Assembly: GCA_005877525.1 (NCBI GenBank)
Contig: VBON01000101.1
Span: forward strand, 1,105-10,054
DNA: 8,950 nt
Origin: Nitrospirota bacterium
GTDB lineage: Bacteria > Nitrospirota > Nitrospiria > Nitrospirales > NS-4
Direction of reading: 5' to 3'
The notes under the pieces are model-generated. The model was not told the origin of the DNA, made no database searches, and was given only the letters and a program-made list of their open reading frames with translations. A program made the position numbers and the translations under genes. Of the stretch, positions 1-5,031 are shown one piece after another (within the stretch, counting starts at the first letter, position 1; each line of letters opens with the position of its first letter).

Positions 1-37
1 GACGGAGGGAGGAGCCAAGAAACAGGGGGCCCAGGTC

Positions 38-1354
38 ATGCGCCTGCGGGAGGTGATCGACGAGTACGGGCATGCGGCGTCACTAGACATTAAAAGCCTG
101 CTGCGCGAAGCCGGCCGGAAGGTGGAACCCTCTCGGACCCATGACCTGTTACATGAGATGAAATACGTCAGCTCAGAACTCGGCCTCATCCGGAAGGATT
201 GCCGGGAAATACTGGGTGTCGTCGCCAAGTTGCAAAACAAGATGGACAAGGGCGAGACATCGAACGACCAGTTCATGAAGCTTACCTGTCGGGCTGAAAA
301 ATTAACGCAGGAACTGAATCATCGAGACCGCGTCCTGCACCTCATGGGGGAACAGAACTACGCGCTAGAACTCTACATGAGGCAGCATGCCGTCACAGAG
401 ATCGATCAGATGGAGGATGAGGATAAGAAGATCAAACAGCAGGTCGGGCGCGCGGGTGTGTTCTACCCGAGCGTCGTGAGAGCGGCAGAGCGGTTCAAGA
501 AGCCGCTGGATCGGCTGATTGTTCGGATCGAGCGCGCTCTGGACCTTTCTCAGGCACCTTTAGGCGCTGGCGCGACGGCCGAGGACTGGTATCAGAGGGC
601 GGTGTCGTACAACAAGATCGACTCGGTCCGCCATGCCCTCGATGCTGTCCACGAGGCCCTGACTCGGGATCCTCATCATGGTCCTGCTCTGATGCTGTTG
701 GCACGACTCGGGCTCGCAACGAATCGGATGGAGGACACCCTGAGAGCCGTTCAGCGGCTCCAAGGAATGAAAAAATGCTCCCGGGCCGTTGAATCTCTGG
801 CCGCAGAGGCCCGCAAGAGGCAACAGGTCTGGACAGAGCGGTGCGACCGACTCCGAGCTGAATTCAGCAGCAAAGGGCTGGAGGCGTCGTTAGAAGAGGC
901 AGGGTGGTTTTACTATCGCGCGAAAGACTACGACCGTGCGGTCGCCAAGCTCGAGCGGGCTCTATTGCAGACTCCGGCGGCGGAAACCTATTGCCGGCTG
1001 GGCCAGGCGAAGGCGAAGCTGGGCGATTTGGAAGGCGCCATAGAGGCTTGGGAGACCGGTCTGCGGCTCGATTCCACGCGGGCCGATATCTACAAAGAAC
1101 TGGGGACGGTGACTCTGGATCAAGGTCAGAAGGACCAAGCAGAAGTGTTTTTTCAGGAAGCGGCCAGACTCGAACCGGACGATGCCACCTGTTGGGAATC
1201 CCTGGCACGACTGTATAGCGACCGTGGCGCCTACGCCGACGCCGGGCTCTGTTATGAACAGGTACTTCGGCTGAGCCCGGGCCGACAGGAGTTGATTCCC
1301 CAAATCGCGGCATTGTATCAACGCCAGATCGCGGTTGCGGTCAATACTCAGTAG
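38..1354 (+). CDS. TPR-repeat protein with N-terminal helical/coiled-coil region
   Basis: This is a 438-residue soluble protein with no signal peptide or membrane segment. Residues about 35-170 are charged and helical and look like coiled coil. One TPR-like unit lies near residues 182-215, and four consecutive TPR units span about 282-415, each about 34 residues with the usual W/Y, G, A and P spacing (for example 314-347 and 348-381). TPR arrays bind protein partners, so a scaffold or adaptor role is likely, but no enzymatic domain is visible and the partner is unknown. Position upstream of flagellin suggests, without proving, a link to motility or filament modification. The start is uncertain: the frame is open from base 2 through the ATG at 38, and no good Shine-Dalgarno sits just upstream, so the real start may lie before the window. 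The TAG stop lies inside a palindromic repeat. Confidence 0.8.
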   Translation: MRLREVIDEYGHAASLDIKSLLREAGRKVEPSRTHDLLHEMKYVSSELGLIRKDCREILGVVAKLQNKMDKGETSNDQFMKLTCRAEKLTQELNHRDRVLHLMGEQNYALELYMRQHAVTEIDQMEDEDKKIKQQVGRAGVFYPSVVRAAERFKKPLDRLIVRIERALDLSQAPLGAGATAEDWYQRAVSYNKIDSVRHALDAVHEALTRDPHHGPALMLLARLGLATNRMEDTLRAVQRLQGMKKCSRAVESLAAEARKRQQVWTERCDRLRAEFSSKGLEASLEEAGWFYYRAKDYDRAVAKLERALLQTPAAETYCRLGQAKAKLGDLEGAIEAWETGLRLDSTRADIYKELGTVTLDQGQKDQAEVFFQEAARLEPDDATCWESLARLYSDRGAYADAGLCYEQVLRLSPGRQELIPQIAALYQRQIAVAVNTQ

Positions 1355-1377
1355 GGCGGTTCGCGAATCGCCCCTAC
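1351..1377. repeat. REP-like palindrome overlapping the TPR gene stop codon
   Basis: The left arm GTAGGGCGGTT (1351-1361) pairs with the right arm AATCGCCCCTAC (1366-1377) around a CGCG loop, giving 11 pairs with one G-T wobble and one bulged C. The outer motif GTAGGG...CCCCTAC resembles a palindromic repeat family that I recall as dispersed in many environmental bacterial genomes. That likeness is from memory. The TAG stop of the upstream gene is bases 1352-1354, inside the left arm. No run of T follows closely, so it is a poor intrinsic terminator. Confidence 0.55.
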
Positions 1378-1384
1378 ATTTTCT

Positions 1385-2482
1385 ATGAACGGCGCATTTC
1401 GAATCATTGACAAATTTGTGGTGCACCAGGGCGAGGAACCTTCGCTCTTCCCCGGTCTCACGCTCGCCACTAATGGGGAACTGTTGATCAGCTTCTGCAC
1501 AAGATTCGACTGTCTTCCGGGCGGTGAGGCCTATCTGCTGCGCTCTTGCGACGGTGGGCGGACCTGGTCCGAACCGGAATTGCTGCTGCGCTCTCGCAAG
1601 GCAGATGGTTGCATTAATCTGTCGGTCGGCCTGACAACCCTCCGGGACGGCACTGTTCTCTATCCCTGCTGTGATGCACGAATTACGAGAAAGTGGGATC
1701 AGCATGAAGTTGACTTCATCATTCTCCGCTCCGTGGATCATGGGCAGACATGGACGGAGCTCATTCCAATCAAAGTCGACGTCCAAGAAGCATTTGCCTA
1801 CGGCCGCATCATTGAGTTGAAGAACGGCGATGTCCTGTGCCCAATCTGGGGCAAGCGCCGGAGTGAGGAGCTATGGCGTAGCGGCGTACTGCGCTCGCGG
1901 GATGGGGGCGTCACTTGGGGCGATCATGTCACGATTGCTTATGATAAAGACGCTGTTCCACGGGCAAGGGGTGCCACGACCGAGACGCACTGCGCGGGCT
2001 TCAATGAAACGACCCTGCTGGAGTTGTCCGACGGCCGGCTCCTTGCGGTGTTGCGGCAGCAAGGGGTTCACGGCGGGCTGCGGGATCTGTACCGCTCCAT
2101 TTCGAATGACGGCGGCTGGACCTGGAGTTCCCCGGAGCAACTTCTTGTGTGGGGCACCTCGCCGTCCCTGCATCTGCTTCCCTCCGGCGTCATCATGCTG
2201 GGGTACAGGAATCATCTCGGGAACCCCCAAGGTTTGCAAGCGCCAGGCGTCGCGGTGAGCTTCAGCCAGGACGCCGGAGAAAAATGGGGCGAGCATCTCA
2301 TGCTGGAGGACCCGAACGGATACCTGTACACGCACGAGTTCGAGGCCGGCTATCCCGCATTCCTGACTCTGCGGGACGGTTCCATCATGGTCGTCTTCTA
2401 CAGCTTCGATCCCTCTCGGGACGATCGCTACCTCGCCGCGAACCTTCTTGTTGAACAACCGACAGCAATGAGCAACAACTAA
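1385..2482 (+). CDS. BNR/Asp-box sialidase-like beta-propeller protein
   Basis: This is a 365-residue protein with five Asp boxes (S-x-D-x-G-x-T-W type) at residues 54-61, 116-123, 171-178, 240-247 and 294-301. They are spaced as expected for successive blades of a six-bladed sialidase/neuraminidase propeller. The segments NETTLLELSDGRLLAVLRQ (about 207-225) and YPAFLTLRDGS (323-333) match the glutamate- and tyrosine-bearing blades of the BNR_2 family. The N-terminal R-I-P motif that carries a catalytic arginine in GH33 sialidases is not seen; the equivalent stretch reads SLFPGLTL (20-27). Sialic-acid hydrolysis is therefore doubtful, and a glycan-binding or different hydrolase role is possible. 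No signal peptide is visible, so it appears cytosolic. It lies 30 bases after the TPR gene, in the same frame, with no clear Shine-Dalgarno before the ATG, and 206 bases before flagellin. A role in flagellin glycan metabolism is an inference from position only. Confidence 0.8.
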   Translation: MNGAFRIIDKFVVHQGEEPSLFPGLTLATNGELLISFCTRFDCLPGGEAYLLRSCDGGRTWSEPELLLRSRKADGCINLSVGLTTLRDGTVLYPCCDARITRKWDQHEVDFIILRSVDHGQTWTELIPIKVDVQEAFAYGRIIELKNGDVLCPIWGKRRSEELWRSGVLRSRDGGVTWGDHVTIAYDKDAVPRARGATTETHCAGFNETTLLELSDGRLLAVLRQQGVHGGLRDLYRSISNDGGWTWSSPEQLLVWGTSPSLHLLPSGVIMLGYRNHLGNPQGLQAPGVAVSFSQDAGEKWGEHLMLEDPNGYLYTHEFEAGYPAFLTLRDGSIMVVFYSFDPSRDDRYLAANLLVEQPTAMSNN

Positions 2483-2514
2483 GATCAGCCGCTTTTCCTG
2501 TAAGCCCAGCCTCT

Positions 2515-2541
2515 TAAGTCTCCTGTTTCGGTCACCGATAC
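2515..2541 (+). promoter_or_regulatory. Candidate sigma-28 (FliA) promoter for flagellin
   Basis: TAAG (2515-2518), 15 bases, then ACCGATAC (2534-2541) fits the flagellar pattern TAAA-N15-GCCGATAA with a good CCGATA core and exact spacing, though the -35 side is imperfect. It is in the only sizeable intergenic region of the window, about 145 bases before the fliC start, which implies a long 5' leader. Sigma-28 control of flagellin is the usual arrangement. Confidence 0.6.
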
Positions 2542-2559
2542 TCACCTTAGTAAAAGGCT

Positions 2560-2601
2560 TCCAAGCATTGAGAAAAGGAGGTCGAGCACATTCAGCTTGG
2601 A
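2560..2601 (+). promoter_or_regulatory. Inverted repeat in the flagellin leader enclosing a Shine-Dalgarno-like stretch
   Basis: TCCAAGC (2560-2566) is exactly complementary to GCTTGGA (2595-2601). The 28-base loop contains AAAAGGAGG (2574-2582), a strong ribosome-binding sequence with no start codon at a usable distance. It falls inside the predicted fliC leader and could be a regulatory or stabilising RNA structure. A 7-bp stem with a long loop can also arise by chance. Confidence 0.3.
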
Positions 2602-2675
2602 CCTGATCAGTGAAGCGGTAACCAAAAGGCGCGCGGCAAGGACGTCGGGCGCTAGGCAGCAAGCAGTCAACCATC

Positions 2676-2683
2676 AAGGAGGA
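2676..2683 (+). promoter_or_regulatory. Strong Shine-Dalgarno for flagellin
   Basis: AAGGAGGA ends five bases before the ATG at 2689. It is the strongest ribosome-binding site in the window, in keeping with high flagellin output, and it fixes the start of fliC. Confidence 0.85.
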
Positions 2684-2688
2684 TCTCA

Positions 2689-4536
2689 ATGTCTCTTATC
2701 ATCAACACCAACATTGCCAGTCTCACCGCCCAGCGCAACCTGGGTCTCAACAATTCCCAATTGCAGAAATCGTTAGAGCGGCTCTCATCCGGTCTCCGGG
2801 TGAACCGCGCCGCGGACGACGCGGCCGGATTGGCCATCGCCAACAAGTTGAACTTCCAGGCGCGTGGTCTGAACCAGGCCGTTCGAAACGCAGGGGACGC
2901 CACATCGTTGGTGCAAACTGCGGAAGGTTCATTCAACGTCGCGACGAACATTCTCGGCCGACTCCGGGAATTGGCGGTCCAGGCTGCCAGCGATACCAAC
3001 ACCACCGCGGACCGGGCGACATTAAAGTCCGAGTCCGACCTGTTGGTCGCCGAGCTGACCCGGTTAGCGTCGACGACGCAGTTCAACGGCGCCAACCTGC
3101 TTGACGGCTCCTTCGCCTCAGGCAAGATCCAAGTCGGTGCCAATGCGGATCAGACGATCTCCTTCTCGCTGGCGGATGTCCGGGCCAATCAGCTCGGCAA
3201 GTTCGCGGCCTTCTCGGCTGCTATCGCCGCAGGGTTAAGTGGCGGAGTCTTCACTTCTGGAGGCGCCGGCGCGATAACGGCAGGCCAATTCACGATCAAC
3301 AGTCAATTGGTGGGCGCCACCACGACCACGGATGACCAGGTATCAGTCCTGGACCTCAATGTCGGGGCGGCTGCCGGTGTTGGCGCGGTGCAAGGGTCGA
3401 TTGTTATCTCGGCCTTCAGCGGAGCGACCGCCAGCGCCGCGTTCTACATCAATGGGACCCAGATTACAAATTTCACTAACTTGGCTACCGTGCACACTAC
3501 GTCTGACTTTCTGTCGCAAGTAGCCGCCTCGGTGAACGCGGCCGGAATCACCAACGTGACCGCGCGGGTGAATAGCGACTACACGCGCATCACCTTCGTG
3601 GCGACGAAGGGGACTGACATCCGGTTGGCGTACAGCACGGCCGGGGGAACGGTTGCCTCGGATTTCGCGTCTGCCATCGGGCTCGCGGTTTTGAGTCAGG
3701 TCGGAAGCGGGAACGACACCAATGCGATCAGTAACTTCAACGGCCAGTCTGGCGCCATTGCCAAAGTGGCGGCGATTAACAGCGTGTCCAGCAAGTCCGG
3801 GGTCCAGGCAACGGCACTGGCGAACGTCGTCTCATCGACGACCGCGGTGGTGGCTGGGACGTTGGCTGCCAATGAGTTGTATATCAACGGCGTCGCGATC
3901 AATGCGACGAACGGCATTACGAACGGGGATGGGACCGGAGCGCTTCGCTCCGCGATCAACGCTCAGACGTCAGCGACGGGCGTGAGCGCGACGATCAGCT
4001 CAACTGGGACTGTGGTGCTGACGGCCAGCGATGGTCGCAACATCAGCATCTTCCAAGAGAGTCCTGCGGCCGCCATCACGCAGCTCAACGCCGGGGCCAC
4101 CGGCTCGGCCGTGTATCGGAGCGCAATCAAGTACGTTTCGACCAATGCGGTGACCTTCACTGGGTCCACAACCAATGTTGGTTCACTGACCACGAACACA
4201 CCGTATCAGCCGGATCTGAACAACTCGCTGAGCTTAATCGACATCAGCACTCAGTCCGGAGCAAATACGGCGATCATATCGGTGGACGCCGCGCTCGCGC
4301 AGATCAGTCAGTCGCGAGCCAATGTCGGCGCCTTGCAGAGCCGGCTGGATCTCACGGTCCAGGCCCTGCAGACGGCGGCCGAGAACCAGACGGCAGCCGA
4401 ATCGCGGATCAGGGACGCTGACTTCGCTCATGAAACGTCGGTGTTCACGCGAAACCAGATCCTGGTGCAGGCCGGCACGGCGATCTTGGCACAAGCCAAC
4501 TCGTCCACGCAGATCGCGCTGCAGCTCCTCAAGTAA
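2689..4536 (+). CDS. fliC: Flagellin, filament subunit
   Basis: This is a complete 615-residue flagellin, exported by the flagellar type III apparatus and polymerised into the filament. The N-terminal D0/D1 region (about 1-145) has the classic INTNIASLTAQRNL opening and a GLRVNRAADDAAGLAIANK stretch (35-53). RLRELAVQAA (91-100) matches the D1 segment that forms the TLR5-recognised surface in gamma-proteobacterial flagellins. The C-terminal D1/D0 region (about 510-615) contains SRIRDADFAHETS and ends IALQLLK. The central 360 or so residues are a large Thr/Ser/Ala/Gly-rich variable region, with hook-IN-like YING motifs at 253-256 and 398-401 heading similar modules. It is larger than the roughly 270-500 residues of many flagellins. 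A consensus Shine-Dalgarno and a candidate sigma-28 promoter precede it and a GC-rich hairpin follows. The many Ser/Thr residues in the variable region could accept O-glycans, which is inference. Confidence 0.97.
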   Translation: MSLIINTNIASLTAQRNLGLNNSQLQKSLERLSSGLRVNRAADDAAGLAIANKLNFQARGLNQAVRNAGDATSLVQTAEGSFNVATNILGRLRELAVQAASDTNTTADRATLKSESDLLVAELTRLASTTQFNGANLLDGSFASGKIQVGANADQTISFSLADVRANQLGKFAAFSAAIAAGLSGGVFTSGGAGAITAGQFTINSQLVGATTTTDDQVSVLDLNVGAAAGVGAVQGSIVISAFSGATASAAFYINGTQITNFTNLATVHTTSDFLSQVAASVNAAGITNVTARVNSDYTRITFVATKGTDIRLAYSTAGGTVASDFASAIGLAVLSQVGSGNDTNAISNFNGQSGAIAKVAAINSVSSKSGVQATALANVVSSTTAVVAGTLAANELYINGVAINATNGITNGDGTGALRSAINAQTSATGVSATISSTGTVVLTASDGRNISIFQESPAAAITQLNAGATGSAVYRSAIKYVSTNAVTFTGSTTNVGSLTTNTPYQPDLNNSLSLIDISTQSGANTAIISVDAALAQISQSRANVGALQSRLDLTVQALQTAAENQTAAESRIRDADFAHETSVFTRNQILVQAGTAILAQANSSTQIALQLLK

Positions 4537-4559
4537 GGACGCAGCGTAAGGGCAATGGA

Positions 4560-4588
4560 GCGTGGGGGGCGATGAAAGCCCCCCACGC
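4560..4588 (+). terminator. Perfect GC-rich hairpin after flagellin (terminator or mRNA-stabilising stem)
   Basis: GCGTGGGGGGC (4560-4570) pairs perfectly with GCCCCCCACGC (4578-4588) around the 7-base loop GATGAAA. It starts 24 bases after the fliC stop. Only CTTCCCG follows, so the U-tract of an intrinsic terminator is missing. The stem may cause partial termination or protect the fliC transcript's 3' end, so that the adjacent flaG is made at a lower level. Confidence 0.7.
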
Positions 4589-4594
4589 CTTCCC

Positions 4595-4599
4595 GAGGT
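4595..4599 (+). promoter_or_regulatory. Shine-Dalgarno that sets the flaG start
   Basis: GAGGT lies five bases before the ATG at 4605. It supports this ATG over the in-frame GTG at 4679, which would give a shorter FlaG that skips the frameshift but would have only a weak upstream GAGG. Confidence 0.6.
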
Positions 4600-4604
4600 A
4601 GCTT

Positions 4605-4969
4605 ATGGTACCTGTAGTCGCTCAAATTGAACCGGTCGCTTCCGTCCGCGCTCCCGCGGTCAACGCAGAGGCGAGGCGGTGCGACAGATCACGAATGCGG
4701 CCCAATCTGTTCAATTGGCGCAGGCCGCCAGAAACGCCGAACAGGCGACTATCAACGCCGCGCAAGCCGCAAAGGCGCTGCGCCAGGCTCCCGTCACGAA
4801 CGTTCAAGAAATCCACTTAACCGTAAAGTCAGACACCCATGAAGTGATCGCCACCCTCGTCAATACTGAGACCAATGAGGTGATTCGCCAGATTCCGGCG
4901 GAGGAGACTCGGCGGGCCTCAGAGGTGATTCGCGCCATTACGGGACAGCTCATCAATAAGATCGTCTGA
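4605..4969 (+). CDS. flaG: FlaG family protein, frameshifted as read
   Basis: The C-terminal part is a typical FlaG domain: VQEIHLTVKSDTHEVIATLV, then NETNEVIRQIP-like residues (TETNEVIRQIPAEE) and a final helix ending QLINKIV. FlaG proteins sit next to flagellin and fliD and are thought to influence filament length. As read, the frame from ATG 4605 (MVPVVAQIEPVASVRAPAVNAEA) runs out of register at about 4673, and the domain continues in the -1 frame from 4673 to the TGA at 4969. Adding one G near GCGAGGCGG (4671-4679) gives a continuous protein of about 121 residues reading NAEAEAVRQITNAAQ across the join, a normal FlaG length. The downstream frame has a stop at 4628-4630 and no ATG. If the shift is real, only a GTG start at 4679 would give a protein (96 aa) that keeps the domain. 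Confidence 0.85.
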
Positions 4970-4983
4970 CCCCGCTGTTTACC

Positions 4984-5010
4984 TCAAGTTTTTCTGCAAA
5001 TCCCCGATAA
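4984..5010 (+). promoter_or_regulatory. Near-consensus sigma-28 (FliA) promoter for fliD
   Basis: TCAAGTTT (4984-4991), exactly 11 bases, then CCCGATAA (5003-5010) matches TAAAGTTT-N11-GCCGATAA at 14 of 16 positions. It starts 15 bases after the flaG stop and lies 21 bases before the fliD ATG, so the transcript would have a short leader just long enough for the AGGAG site at 5021-5025. It would drive fliD, fliS, the fliT-like gene and perhaps the PilZ gene separately from flagellin. Confidence 0.8.
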
Positions 5011-5031
5011 GATTAGTACTAGGAGCTCACC

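Noticed and set aside
962..1786. Long minus-strand reading frame (274 codons) opposite the TPR and sialidase-like genes.
   Set aside because: It is a shadow of two well-supported + strand genes, its translation has no recognisable domain, and long antisense frames are common in GC-rich coding DNA.
1871..2689. Long minus-strand reading frame (272 codons) across the sialidase-like gene and the flagellin leader.
   Set aside because: It is antisense to Asp-box coding sequence and to the promoter region, with no recognisable domain.
4572..4601. A nine-codon reading frame (MKAPHAFPR) starting in the hairpin loop and ending three bases before the flaG ATG, like a leader peptide.
   Set aside because: It is very short, its start is buried in a strong stem-loop, and there is no independent sign of translation.
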